Shown piece by piece: positions 1-11,313 of a stretch of DNA of 64,000 nt. Every line of letters starts with the position of its first letter. Positions within the stretch are counted from its first letter, which is position 1. A program made the translations under genes and the position numbers. Source of the DNA: Pyrrhoderma lamaoense (Eukaryota > Basidiomycota > Agaricomycetes > Hymenochaetales > Hymenochaetaceae); contig NBAZ01000009.1 of the NCBI GenBank assembly GCA_002794735.1, positions 1,240,001 to 1,304,000 of the forward strand. The letters run 5' to 3'. The notes beneath the pieces were generated by a model, which did no database searches, was not told where the DNA came from, and saw only the letters and a program-made list of their open reading frames with translations.

Positions 1-125
1 GTTTCATTTATCCACGATACTACGTCTGGGAAGTTTTCAAGGGATTGTAAAATATCGGGGTTGTCTTCATCCTGAGAGGGCCGCATACGACTAGCAAGAG
101 AAGTTGGTCTCCAATCTGATGAGCT
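1..125 (-). CDS. Partial exon of an unknown gene running off the left edge
   Basis: The minus strand is open from about base 125 to base 1. It reads as an acidic, polar segment (it includes RPSQDEDNPDILQSLENF). A plausible 3' splice site (CATCAG) sits just upstream, near 120-126. I do not recognise the protein and no motif is visible. The exon would continue beyond the window. It could be chance open frame, but the composition looks protein-like and the splice site is well placed. Confidence 0.35.
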
Positions 126-628
126 AATTTTTGACTTTTAATGTTTTTGCTACAAGCCTAGTAAGCAATTTTAAGTCATAGTTTTATCCAGACCCAAGTC
201 AAACTTACGCACAGAAGTAACAGATTCAGAGAAATAGCAAGATGTACCATGTACGGAAGGGTCTAAATTGATGTGTCATTGCGTAGACGTTATTATAGAG
301 TATATATGACGTAATATTAAAATATAAGTATACGGACTAAACTTAGAACTACAATTAGAATTTGAATACATACTTGAGACTTGTAGTCCTTATTCGTGTT
401 CTTTATGAGTTTTCACCCTCATACTCAAATGATAGCTCAATTTAGCGACCCCGAGTCCAGAAACTCTTTGTACAAACTTTGCAGGTACGTATATTGTCAT
501 GTAATGCTAAAATTAACTATACTATGCTAACTACTCTGAGTACGGGGTTTGAAAAAAATGAAGTTAGAGCCCTGGAATAGTTATAAGACGAGTCTACATA
601 GTACAGTACTCTTATATGAGGTTTACTA
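126..628. other. AT-rich intergenic stretch, nothing recognised
   Basis: The stretch is AT-rich and has no convincing coding frame. The reading frames found here are short and of low complexity. It may hold introns or upstream exons of the partial gene at the left edge, but no exon could be supported. Confidence 0.4.
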
Positions 629-1108
629 TCACTTTTTCTTTTCTGATTGTTTTTCGTGTTGATCATCAAACTTGTTTGCAAAAGAATTGATATGGTTATT
701 ATAAGCATCAATTCTTTTGAATATCCTGGGTGGAGAACATACAAAACAAGTGTAAGTTCTTCTTACATCTGCGTGTGCTAGCTTCTCTACTTCAACTGGG
801 TGTGCTTCTCTGTAATGTTTGTCACGCTCCGAACTTGAGCAAAAGGTTAACTTGCATCCTGATATCTTGCATTCTGCTCTTTCACGTGTTCGGTGTCTCT
901 CGAGTTGTTCCGGGTTTTTGAACGCAGTCTTGCAAGATTGACAAGTACTAGTAACAGTCTTTTCGACTGTATTACTAGATGTAGAGACTGCTGCGCTTGG
1001 TTTAGGGATTATTGCACGACCCGACGCTTGCCGAGCCTGAGGTGGCGGCGAACGTGTTTGTGTTGCTGAAGCCACTTTTTTGTGACCTGGTACGTTTTTA
1101 GTGGGCAT
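629..1108 (-). CDS. Small C2H2-type zinc-finger protein
   Basis: This is an intronless 159-residue ORF starting with ATG at 1108. The N-terminal third is basic and rich in Ser, Thr and Pro. From about residue 55 there are three finger-like units. The first starts CQSCKTAF with ERHRTRE. The second has C-x4-C followed by SSERDKHYREAH. The third has CFVC followed by NNHINSF and is less canonical. The tail is Lys-rich. C2H2 fingers usually bind nucleic acid, so a DNA-binding role is an inference. The second finger resembles one in the accessory ORF of the copia element at 25.1-26.1 kb, so this may be a stray member of a fungal or transposon-associated finger family. No other recognisable domain. 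Confidence 0.5.
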   Translation of the reverse strand: MPTKNVPGHKKVASATQTRSPPPQARQASGRAIIPKPSAAVSTSSNTVEKTVTSTCQSCKTAFKNPEQLERHRTRERAECKISGCKLTFCSSSERDKHYREAHPVEVEKLAHADVRRTYTCFVCSPPRIFKRIDAYNNHINSFANKFDDQHEKQSEKKK

Positions 1109-2080
1109 GATCTCAAAGGTATATAGGATGCCTTACTCTCAGTCAGCTTCAAGCAGGCGTTTACAAGGCCTTATAAGCCCCTTTTTCGAGGCTTGAACAC
1201 GTTGTAGTAAAAGCAAAATTATGATCGCAATCCAAATATTAAAAAAAAAGCTTATGCACAATAAAAATTGAAATTTATACATAATATGATTGAATCAGCT
1301 AAATTATCTCTAGTATATCACTTTGTGTATAATTACTTTTTCTTAGACAATGTGTTAGGCTTCAGAAGGACATAGGAATTAAAGTAGTCTGCTTTTTCTA
1401 TCCCCGCGGTAATTACGACGAAATTCCTATTCTATATACGGTCTTGTTCTCTTGGGATATTCCCCCTCATGATGAAGGAGCATCGAGCAACTAATTTTGA
1501 AGAGGATACTTTGTCTGCGGGCCGGCTTCTCCAAGCCAATAGCTTGAGAAACCGAGGTTTCATCTAAATGAGTATTATATATATGTGGGTATACAAAGGG
1601 ATGATGGTAAATAATAAGATGCGTTTTTTAGATTAAGTATTTCAATTTATTTGCTTGAATTAAAGCAAACGTTTGATTAAATGCTAAAGCCCAAACATCG
1701 CTCGTATATCTACGTAAGGTCCACTATCTGTGATTATTATATCTAAACAATGGAAAAACTAGTATGCCACACGACACTGATAACGGCAAAATGTGATATC
1801 TCACTAGGATCATAATTAACTATATTTTTGATCTGACTTAAACAAGGATTGTCAGAATGTCATGTTGTGACGAATGATGCATATTCGGGGTATTCTCGTT
1901 ACTATTTTATTAACTTCGACGAAGAATAAGGAGATCTCGAGACACTAAAGGTTAAATTACCGGTCCGCTCATGATTCAGGTGTTGTTGTTCCATACTTGC
2001 CAGCTCTCTAGAGTAAAATCTGATCCAACATATAATGCAGATATCCTGACACAGTATACTCAGGATATTTCATCTAAGCC
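1109..2080. other. Intergenic region with the AA9 promoter side
   Basis: The stretch is AT-rich, has no supported gene, and contains several A/T runs (for example near 1243). The right end must hold the promoter of the AA9 gene that starts at 2081. No clear TATA box was seen. Confidence 0.4.
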
Positions 2081-3365
2081 ATGTCTAAGCTTATTTCTTC
2101 CATCCTTGTTCTTGCAGCCTCAGCAACTTACTTTCTGACTGTTTCGGCACATGGTTATGTCCAGGAAGTTGCGGCAGATGGAACGACTTACACAGGTTAC
2201 CTTCCCTACCAAGATCCTTACACAGTTCCAACCCCAGAGCGGATTATTCGAGCTATTCCTGGAAATGGTAAGCTCATCGCAGAAGAGCATTCCAGCAATG
2301 CCAAAGTATAGTTGACATGCTCATACAAAATAGGCCCCGTAACGGACCTTACTCTGATTGAGTAAGTAGATATCTCATTCTGCGACTTGTAGTGACCCAT
2401 TAACACATGGTGTCTAAGCCTTCAGTGCAATGGCTACAGTGAAGGAGGCGTTGTAGGTAGTTCCCCTGCTCCCATATATGCTCCTGTCACTGCCGGCTCG
2501 TCAATGGCTTTGAACTGGACAACCTGGCCTGATTCTCACGTTGTATGTGATTCATTCTTTTACAACGATGATAACACAGCTGATACCTTGTTTGTAACTC
2601 CAATAGGGACCTATGATAACGTACATGGCGGCAGCACCATCGGATACAGACATAACCGAATGGCTTCCTGGAACTGAGTGCGTAAATTAGACATTACCGT
2701 CAGGCGTAATAACCATATTCAGTTCTTTTTGATGATTTTTGCCAGTGCTGTGTGGTTCAAAGTGGCCGAAGCAGGCAAAACGAGCGATGGGAAATGGGCA
2801 GCAACAGATATACTCTCGGCTGATGACAGCATATATACTTTCACTGTCCCTAAGAACTTGCGAGCAGGCCAGTATATTGTTAGACACGAGATCATCGCTC
2901 TCCATGCGTAAGCTCCTAACTTTCTTTTGAATCGATGTACAACTACAGCTATTTTATTACCTCCCTATAATAAGCGCATATACATACCCGTAAGTCTAAA
3001 ATTGGTGGATTATGTTTATTCGGGATCAAGACTTGACCTTGATACAATCTAGAGGTGCACAGTTTTACCCGTCGTGTATACAAATTGAAGTGACTGGATC
3101 AGGAAGTGCATTCCCAACCGATTTCGTTTCTTTCCCAGGAGCATATACACCTGACACCCCAGGAATTGTATTTGATGTCTACACAAGTTAGTTCTCCTTT
3201 TCTGTGGATGTTGTTGATTGAAGTATCTGATTGATGGCAACTCTTCTGTAGATACCAGTGCTTATCCGATTCCTGGACCTGCCGTGTATGTCAAAAGCTC
3301 AGTTTTTTTTATCACAATACCTAAGCTTAACTGGCTCCTTTGATAGATGGACTGGTGGTAACTAA
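2081..3365 (+). CDS. AA9 lytic polysaccharide monooxygenase (secreted), nine exons
   Basis: AA9 (formerly GH61) enzymes are copper monooxygenases that cleave cellulose and related glucans oxidatively outside the cell. The ATG at 2081 opens a hydrophobic signal peptide ending ...TVSA, so the mature protein begins with the essential His (HGYVQEV). The second histidine-brace ligand lies in WPDSHVGP, and [11 protein letters not shown] carries the axial Tyr. There is no CBM1, so this is a single-domain enzyme. Exons inferred from GT-AG and frame are 2081-2267, 2334-2361, 2419-2542, 2607-2677, 2746-2907, 2975-2989 (15 bases), 3053-3186, 3252-3285 and 3347-3365. The frame stays open throughout. A close paralogue lies at 5450-6249 on the other strand, with an SDR between. 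Exon borders were worked out by eye. Confidence 0.88.
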
Positions 3366-3764
3366 GTTGGGCAAAATATGATGGTTCCAGATATGAGTTG
3401 GATTTAATTTACCTTCCTTACAAGTTATGAAAGTTCTGATAGTTATCTGAATTCAACGGATATTTTTACGAAGAAGTCGGCATGAAGAAGTCAGTAAACA
3501 GTTTCAAGATAGAAGTTGTGTGCAGTCATAAATAGATACTGAAGGTTATGGACGGGATCTGGCAAATCTCTCTCGGAACCGTAGCTTTTTCCGTTGTGAT
3601 AATCTCCGGACCGAAAAATCCGAATTCCAGACCCAAGCTGAGAGTCCTTATAAGACCTTTACCCCGCCTCTCAGCTCGTCTTCATCTTTTCATATAAAAC
3701 TATACGAATCACTTGGGAAACGTTTCTTGAGAACAAAAACTCTAATTTTTTTCGCATATCCAAA
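3366..3764. other. Spacer between AA9 and SDR genes
   Basis: This is a roughly 400-base gap holding the 3' end of the AA9 transcript and the SDR promoter. Apart from the TATA-like box listed separately, nothing was recognised. Confidence 0.5.
3692..3699 (+). promoter_or_regulatory. TATA-like box of the SDR gene
   Basis: ATATAAAA lies about 70 bases upstream of the SDR start codon, a plausible TATA position. Inferred from sequence and position only. Confidence 0.4.
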
Positions 3765-5106
3765 ATGTCGCAAAAATCTTACCTCGAATCGTTATTCTCA
3801 CTAGAAGGCAAAACCGCAGTTATAACGTTAGTGGAAACATTAATCTATTCTCATTTAACCTCAAGGACTTGTCTTCTGAAGTAGCATTTACTGACATCCA
3901 TCGGGTTACAGAGGAGCCACGAGAGGTATCGGCCAATCTCTCGCACTTTCTCTGGCGAAGGCTGGCGCAGATATCGTCTTGATTCAAGTATGTCTTTTGA
4001 CATACTCCTCCATCAAGTGTTCATGATCCTGACTAACTTTGAATCAAATACTTAAATTATGCTTTTAGAGAGACGACAAAAACCAAGAAACTGCGTCGAA
4101 AATTAAAGAGGTTGGTCGCAAAGCATGGATTGTCGTATGTGACCTCTCCTCCAAGGAGCAGGTCAAAACAGTCGCAAGCCGGATTACGTCATCTGAAGCC
4201 GAAAGTGGCCTCGGACTTAACGTGGATATATTAGTGAATTGTGGGGGAATTCAGAGAAGGTGAACTTAAGTGTTTAAACTTTATTTTCGTTATTAACATT
4301 GATTTGAATCTGGAGACACCCGGCTGCCGTTTTCCCAGACGATGACTGGGAAGAGGTAAACAGCTTTGAGCTTCTTTATCTTTGTACAATAAATAGTTAA
4401 CGAGGTTTACAATAGGTTTTGCAAGTAAACCTGAATACAGTTTGGACACTCTCAAGGGACTTTGGTGCACATATGCTCTCAAGGCGTGAGGCAAGCTCCC
4501 AACCCCAACCCAATGGTAAAATCATCAATATCGCAAGTTTACTGTCTTTCCAAGGTATGTAATATCTCAAAGACTAGGAAAACATCTGGTATTAAAGCTA
4601 GAGTATGCACTAGGAGGGTTCACAGTACCTGCATATGCCGCTGCGAAGCATGGAGTACTGGAACAGTATGTAAATAATTGACGAAATGGACTACAAATGG
4701 TCTTTAACAAATTCTCATTCAATAGACAAAAGGGTTATCGAATGAATGGAGTTCAAAAGGCATCAATGTAAACTGGTGAGTTAGATGATTATCATATAAG
4801 ACAAGAAAGTTATCCTTGACAATGCACTCTCTTAAAGTATTGCACCAGGATACATTAACACAGAAGTATGTTTTGAGATAAACCTACTCTTTGGTCCTCG
4901 TTACTGACTTACAAATTTCTGCAAAGATGAACTCAGCTCTTATCGCCAATCCTACTCGAGCGCGCCAAATTCTCGAACGGATACCGGCGAATCGTTGGGG
5001 ACTACCTGAAGACTTTGAAGGTGCCATTCTTTTCCTCGCAAGTCGAGCGAGTGATTATGTTTGTGGTGAGACTCTCACGGTTGATGGTGGCTGGATGGCA
5101 CGGTAA
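3765..5106 (+). CDS. Short-chain dehydrogenase/reductase, KduD-like
   Basis: This is a classical SDR, an NAD(P)-dependent oxidoreductase probably acting in the cytosol. The start [20 protein letters not shown] leads into the dinucleotide-binding motif TGATRGIG. Then come the NNAG-equivalent NCGG in VDILVNCGG, the catalytic Ser region ([12 protein letters not shown]) and the catalytic YAAAK. The end is the typical C-terminus ...[17 protein letters not shown]. The pattern is closest in my judgement to 2-deoxy-D-gluconate 3-dehydrogenases (KduD), but the substrate cannot be fixed from sequence. The gene is split by about seven short introns. It lies between two AA9 oxidases, which suggests but does not prove a role in handling sugar acids from oxidised polysaccharides. 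No frame break was seen. Confidence 0.82.
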
Positions 5107-5449
5107 ATACCGAATACTGGTGTATATTGTAATCTTAAGCACAGTACCTATGACTTTATTTTACACAAATGCGGAGTCACAGACTCAAATGAATATGGAA
5201 AAATAATATCTTCCGGCTACTTATGTAACAATTTATAGATTCTTCAAGATGAAGTGCCCATATGCACGCCGGGTGCAAGACTAGGTAGGCTGCCTCTGAT
5301 AACCAAACGTATCTTTGATGTGATCAATGTATCGGTTTCTGCATACATCAGTTATGGATATCGTTCCTGTTCATATTAAGGCCCATTTAAGCGTCTGGAT
5401 TCCAGCTAGCAAGGATATGATAAGCTTTTATGAAGACTACGTTCAATAG
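5107..5449. other. Convergent 3' region
   Basis: This is the short gap between the converging SDR and second AA9 genes. No gene, repeat or clear terminator was recognised. Confidence 0.5.
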
Positions 5450-6249
5450 TTATTCAACGTACAGGGAAGGTCCCGGAATCGGATAATCACTTGTGTTAGT
5501 ATATACATCATAAACGATCCCTGGTGTATCCGCAGTATATGCACCGGGGAAAGATACGAGGAAGGAGCTATCTGGAGTAGCATCTCCACAACCAGTGACC
5601 TCAATTTGAATACAGTCAGGATAGAACTGGGCTCCTGGGTATGTATATGCAGCGTGAAGAGCTATAATTTCATGGCGAACGATGTATTGACCTGGCTTCA
5701 AGGATGCTGGAATCGTAACTGAGGCGATTTCATTGTTTGCAGAGAGGATGTCCGTTGCTGCCCAAAGTCCGTCAGAAGTCTTCCCCGCCTCTTGAATTTT
5801 GAACCAGACAGCGTCGGTGCCGGTTCGTAAGTTGTGATGTCCTGCCCATCCGGGACAGCAGCAAGATAGGTGATCACAGGGCCGACATGGGAATCTGGCC
5901 AAGTGGTCCAATTGAGCGATAGGTCTGTTCCAGCTTCAATGGTAGCATAGAGTGCAGCTGGCTCTGAGTCAGTATTGCACTGGATACTATTTAGGTGGAA
6001 TTAGCTCTTGCTCCGTGGTAGTTATAAGTAGACTTACTCGCTAAGAGTAACATCTTCAACGGGACCGTTGCCTGGAATTTTGCGCATAATCCTATCGGGT
6101 ACAGGACTCATATATGGGTCTTGATACGGGAGATAGCCCGAGTACGTCGTATCATCCGCACCGATTTCTTGAACATAGCCATGAGAGTGTACGGAGGTTA
6201 TATGTGTAGAAAGGATTGTGACAAATGTAACGAATGAGAAAAATGACAT
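5450..6249 (-). CDS. AA9 lytic polysaccharide monooxygenase, with an apparent one-base frame break
   Basis: This is a secreted copper monooxygenase closely related to the gene at 2081-3365. The ATG at 6249 opens a signal peptide ending ...TSVHS before HGYVQEIGADD, so the mature N-terminus is the copper-binding His. WPDSHVGP carries the second His and QFYPDCIQIEV the axial Tyr. Exon 1 is 6249-6038, followed by an intron down to 5987. The rest is one exon, so most introns of the sister gene are absent here. The frame ending ...DITTYEP does not continue into ...GTDAVWFKIQEAGK. The two join if one base is missing near 5820-5821, in a short G run. No splice sites explain it. I read this as an assembly indel or a recent lesion. 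There is no CBM. Confidence 0.8.
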
Positions 6250-6968
6250 GACAGGTGATGCCTAAAAGATCAACTTTTGGGAGGGAGAAAGAAAGAAAAG
6301 GGAAGGAAACGATGCGTATTTTTACGGTTTTCATTGGGACATTCTTTCTTTTTGTACTATCTAGCTTGGTAGCAAGCCTTTGAAACACTCTGTAACGAGA
6401 CAATATTGCGGCCCGATGCGATATTTAACCAACGGACTTGGCAGCTCATCAGCATAGTACAAGAGATGCACTTCATATAATATGCGGGAAAACATAAATT
6501 AACAACGAAAGAAATGATGTATACGGGAAACGGATCTTCATCAACCCTTCTTCAAGGAACATGCAAACTTACGTAATGTAGTCTTTCCTAATCTTCTCCT
6601 AACTCGATGTCGTCGATGTAGTAAATAAAACTAAACGGAGTTTTATGTAAAAAGATAAATACGCCAAGAATATGATAACAGTGATCCCGAGGATAATGAA
6701 CGGAGAAATTTGATATTAATGTCATGTCGCTCATGGCGCCCGAGGATGGTAACAGACATAAGCGTAGAATATTATTTCTCAAGTACATAACATTCCAAAG
6801 TAATAAGTGAGAATCCGATACAGAATACAGCTAGAGAGAGGATAAGTACATCTCCAAAACAGAAGTATAGAAAAAGTACTCACAAAACGTCTAATACAGC
6901 TGATCCATGATACAGACATAGAAAGTTGATAACAAAAATTGGGACGAATACATATAAAGAATGTATTT
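6250..6968. other. Intergenic region upstream of the second AA9
   Basis: It contains the promoter side of the minus-strand AA9 and the 3' side of the minus-strand transcription factor. Only short AT-rich frames occur. No motif could be defended. Confidence 0.4.
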
Positions 6969-9900
6969 TCAGCTGAGCTGATGATTATAATTATTAGAAG
7001 TCGTGCCTGATGCCGGCCAGGCTTGCCATCGAACGTGGCTAGGTAGGGACATCCAGAAATCTCCATCTAATGCATGATCATCAGCAAGCATTTGAGCGAG
7101 ACCGTCAGCTTCGGTGGTAGGCCAATTTAAATCAAATTGAGACAAGTTATGAGCCGAGTTCGCCGGACTCGTTGTTTGAGTTGGGCTAGGTCTGAAATGG
7201 GCTAGGTCGAAGGGAAGGGTTGGGGGAATGTCATATGCAGGCCCGCATGGAGGTGCATGTGACGCTTGAGAGTACAATTGTGGCTGTGGCTGGGAATGCT
7301 GGCGGTGGTGCAGGGATCCGGTGTGAGGAATGTTTGTGTACGATGTTGATGCAAGATTACTTTGAAACGAAGTATTTGGCGGAGCATTTAGATGCCTTCC
7401 GAAGAAGGTTTCCGTTGGGATAGGATGCTGATGAATGGAGTTGTTTGTAAGTATAGGCTGCTGCAATCGAGTACTTCCAGGGAAGTTTGCGCTAACATCT
7501 AGTCTGGGCATAGGTAGATGGGCTAATACAGCTTCTGTTGCAGGACTACGAGTGAGGTGAGATGTTTGGGGTGGGTTGTCTTTTTTATGGTTGGAAATTG
7601 CAGGATTTACAAGATGAGATGAAGTTAAGGAATGAGCGGTAGTGAATGAAGAGCGCGATGATGATCCCTCATTTGTGGAAAGTGCCACAGAGGACTCAGG
7701 AATCTCAGAGAAGCCAGAATCAGGTGGTGGGCCGACTCCTTGTAAAAAAGGTGGATGAGGAGGTGAATGAAGGTGAAGGTTTGCTTGTGTTCGCTTTTTT
7801 GGTGTACCAACTTGAGATGTAACTCCGTCTAACCCACGGCTAAACACACGAAGGAGACCGTTTAGTAAGCGAGCGTAGCGTACTCCAGCATGTTGATCAT
7901 CAGGGCTAGCACAAGCTAGGCAGACAATCACTTTCTTCACAAGGTGAATAATCGGTCTCGCATCTTGGGGGAGAACTGCACCGACAAATACAGCCTAGTT
8001 ATCTTCATTAGGAAGAATGTTACAAAAATATAGAGAGATATTTACCTTAAGTAAGAAAACTCCTGCATATCTAGGCAATTTGGTGCTTAAAGTTAGTGGG
8101 AAAGAAAAGCCCAGTAAAAGTTACAGCACAAACTGTATGTATAAGAAAAACCGCCATGGCAAGTATGGCATTGCTTCACTCGGTTGTAGTTGTTCCACAC
8201 ACATAGAGAGCAGTTGTGTCTACCAACCATTTAGTAATAATAACGAAAGAGGCAATTGACAATTTACCGCAGCATCAATAGCTTCGAGGATAAACCTGGA
8301 ATCCGGACTAGCCATCGGGCCTCGAGGGAAAATTGCGTTATCTGCCACTTTCTTGCCATCATGAGAAGTCGAGGTGTTTCGTTGAACATGAGACTGGAAG
8401 GCGAAAACATATATATATAGTCGGGTATAGTGCTTCATCTAGGGTAAAGATCGAGTTTCTCTAGTACAGATCAAGATTGTGACTCACAAAGGTAAGCCAA
8501 ACACATTGAGAAACAAGTTTATTGCTCCATTTTTTACCCTCCCAGTCATCTTTGAATCCATTCTGCGAAGCTATGTGAGCTTATAATGCTCGCTCATAGA
8601 TTCTCAAAACTTACTATACCTGAAAATAAGCGTAAATCAACATGAGTTTGGGGTACTGTTGGCTAGAAACATAACTTACTTCTTGTCAAGTCGTCTAGAT
8701 ATCTAATTGCGTTGATATTGGTTAAATTTGATAAGATTTAAGATTTATTATACAGACTTACTTATGATAATCCCCAACTCGTGCCAAGGCAATGGTACGG
8801 TCTTTTGAAGGATACAAGATATCATGCGCAGATGCCATTGTCTGTGTTAACTCAGTATATCTATAACGTGAAAGTCAATATACTTGATGACATGGATCAT
8901 GACGAGGCTCACGCTTGAAGCATAGCTGAATAATCATCCTGCTTTCCTTCGATAGCACGCATGGACGGAAATGTTTCTGAAGCAGATGGCATAGCTCCAC
9001 TGTAAGTTGGTTGAAAACAAAGACCAGGCCCTTCATTTTTATACGTCAGTCAGGGAGGAAGTCATTTGTCATATGACCAACTTACCTCTGCTCCAAAAGG
9101 CTTTTCCTGACCGAATTGATATGCTATAAGTGTGGTCAGTCGAACGAAAAAACTTTTTGCTTCTCAGCCTACCTTCTATCAAACATATAACAGTCTGAGA
9201 ACTAAGCTTTAATATTCCAATTACTTTGCAAAGATAGAAAATTACATACAAGTCCACGATAACCTGTCTCTATCAAGTCGTTCATGTTCACCCTTTTTTT
9301 CATTGCTTTTGTTGGAATTATCTTCAGACTTTGGTGCGAGCGGTCTTAGTGTCTTTTGGTCATGTCCAAGCATATACCTAACGTAGATAGTATGTTATCT
9401 TACTGGCCACTGACTTCGGGAGCGAGAATTAATTACCCCATTCTTACAGCCATACCGACGAGCATCCACGACATACGATGTTCTTCGTCCTCTGAGACTG
9501 GTTCAGGCCTTTGGGGTAAGTTTTCTACGATAAGGAGAGGTATTAGCATAAGAATTACTGTATTAGACAATATACAAACCCGAGAGAAGGAGAAGTGCTT
9601 CCATAGCTCCAGTTGTAGTATGCTTGCCAAGTATCATCTCGTACATTAGTTTTGACATATATTCCCAGCTTTTTGAGTGTATGTCAAACATCCTCTCTTG
9701 ACGCGAGACAATAACAATAATAGAAGTTAGAAGGGGAGTTTCCTCTGCAGCGAAGGCAGCTAAGTCCGAGGCAGTACGTGGTATCCGATTATAAGAAAAC
9801 ATGGGGAATATATCATGCGCCCGGGCAAAGTATAGGCGAACGAGACGACCGACCTCGCTCGCAGAGAGAACTCGGTCTCGTACAAGGGCATAATCTGAAA

Positions 9901-10835
9901 GAGATGAGCTAGAGGAAGATCGATTTTGTTGATGGTTGTGTGTTGATGTTGTATCTTTGGGGTGATTTGTGCGAGTTGTTTCGTCAGATTGTGCCTGGTG
10001 CTCTGCACTGGTATCATTGCTGATGATATTTTCAGTGGCATGCTTAGGTGAGTCAGCTGGTCTAGACTCGCTTCGAGAATCCCTACGCTTGGAGCTTGTT
10101 TTTCTGTTGACATCAGCTGCCAGAGCAAGGAGATTCAAAGCATCTGTAGGATTTCGGAGTGAGGTTCTAGCGAGGCTTTGGGGATCAACGTCCTCGCCGT
10201 TATTCTCCGATCCTGACCGAGATCCAGACGAGTTTGTGCGTCTGGCTTTTCTTGGGGGACCTTCAGAGTCTGATATGGTATGCATATCGCGTATATCCTG
10301 GCCAAGGTCTGCTTCCATGTCAAGGTCAGACGTGGAGAAGGTTACAGAGTGTCCTTCTCGTTCTGGTAGGAGATCATTCGAAGGTGGGGTCGATTGGTGG
10401 CGAAGTAAATTACAGCAGTTGCATTCAATGGGGATATGTGAGAAAAAGTCATTTATGAAAGCTAGTATCGTGTAGAAAGTGCACTTACTTTGGGTTGACT
10501 GCTGTCCTTCATGATTCTTGTCAATATCACCACTGGAGGCTCGCGTCTTCTTCATCACTTTACCCCCTCTATATGAAGGAGCAAATACACATTCTCTCCT
10601 TTCTCGCTTACACCTTGCGCATGGAGGTTGACCTGGCGCATCAATGTCTCCAAGGTCGCACTTCGCTTTCCGGGAACGCTACAAGGTGGGGTATTTATCA
10701 GCACTCAAAAAGATGTGCTTTGTGCGAATGTAAGGAGTTGCTTACACAGTGGAGGCATGCTTTATATGCTCTTCTTCTCTGTTGCTCATTTATTCCAGTG
10801 GGTTCAGCAGTCGAGTCTGGTGAAGAGGCGGTCAT
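6969..10835 (-). CDS. Zn2Cys6 fungal transcription factor with middle homology region
   Basis: This is a nuclear DNA-binding regulator of the fungal binuclear zinc-cluster class. The ATG at 10835 starts [14 protein letters not shown]. The cluster begins at [11 protein letters not shown] and continues [11 protein letters not shown], then [13 protein letters not shown], giving six zinc-binding Cys. An intron at 10679-10745 interrupts the cluster right after its second Cys. A Ser- and Arg-rich linker follows (about 10560-9950). Next is the fungal-specific middle homology region, starting around [16 protein letters not shown] near 9830. The 9.6-8.0 kb part is broken by many short introns. The C-terminal exon (7940-6969) is a Pro, Ser, Thr, His and Gln-rich tail, typical of an activation region. 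The target genes are unknown. Its nearest neighbour is an AA9 gene, but a regulatory link is only a guess. Confidence 0.8.
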
Positions 10836-11313
10836 GAATACTGGCTGCACTTCTCTTGGACTGGGCTCATGAAACACAAAATATGACGGTTACAGACGGT
10901 TGTTCCCCGCATTCAGGGCCGGTTTTTGGTCGGAGTATGTTATATAATTTATTACATAATTTATTGACAAATCACAATATCTGAGTTTGCGGAGAGTACT
11001 ACTCAAACACTGTAGTACTCGTCTACACCTACTAAATCCAGAACCTCGAACATTGCATTATACATGAAATGAAATCCGATATCTGATTCACATGATCTCC
11101 TTGGACTTCTCTTTGCTTTCGTCTACTACAAACTAATGGATAAGTTGACTAATACAAGACTTTGCTAGTTCCTTCAACATTGCATACTTGTTAGAGTTCC
11201 CTAGCAATATAGGAACGGATGCACTTGTTTCTCATCTCACGCTACATAAACCAATTTTTTATCGGAACCACATAAGTGGTATTTACCAAATACCAAACCA
11301 GAGGCGTTTGCTT
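10836..11313. other. Divergent promoter region
   Basis: This 480-base gap separates the minus-strand transcription factor from the plus-strand kinase and must hold both promoters. It is AT-rich. No clear TATA box or repeat was seen. Confidence 0.4.

Noticed and set aside
9969..10475. 168-codon plus-strand frame
   Set aside because: Antisense shadow of the transcription factor linker; the minus-strand frame carries the recognisable domain order.
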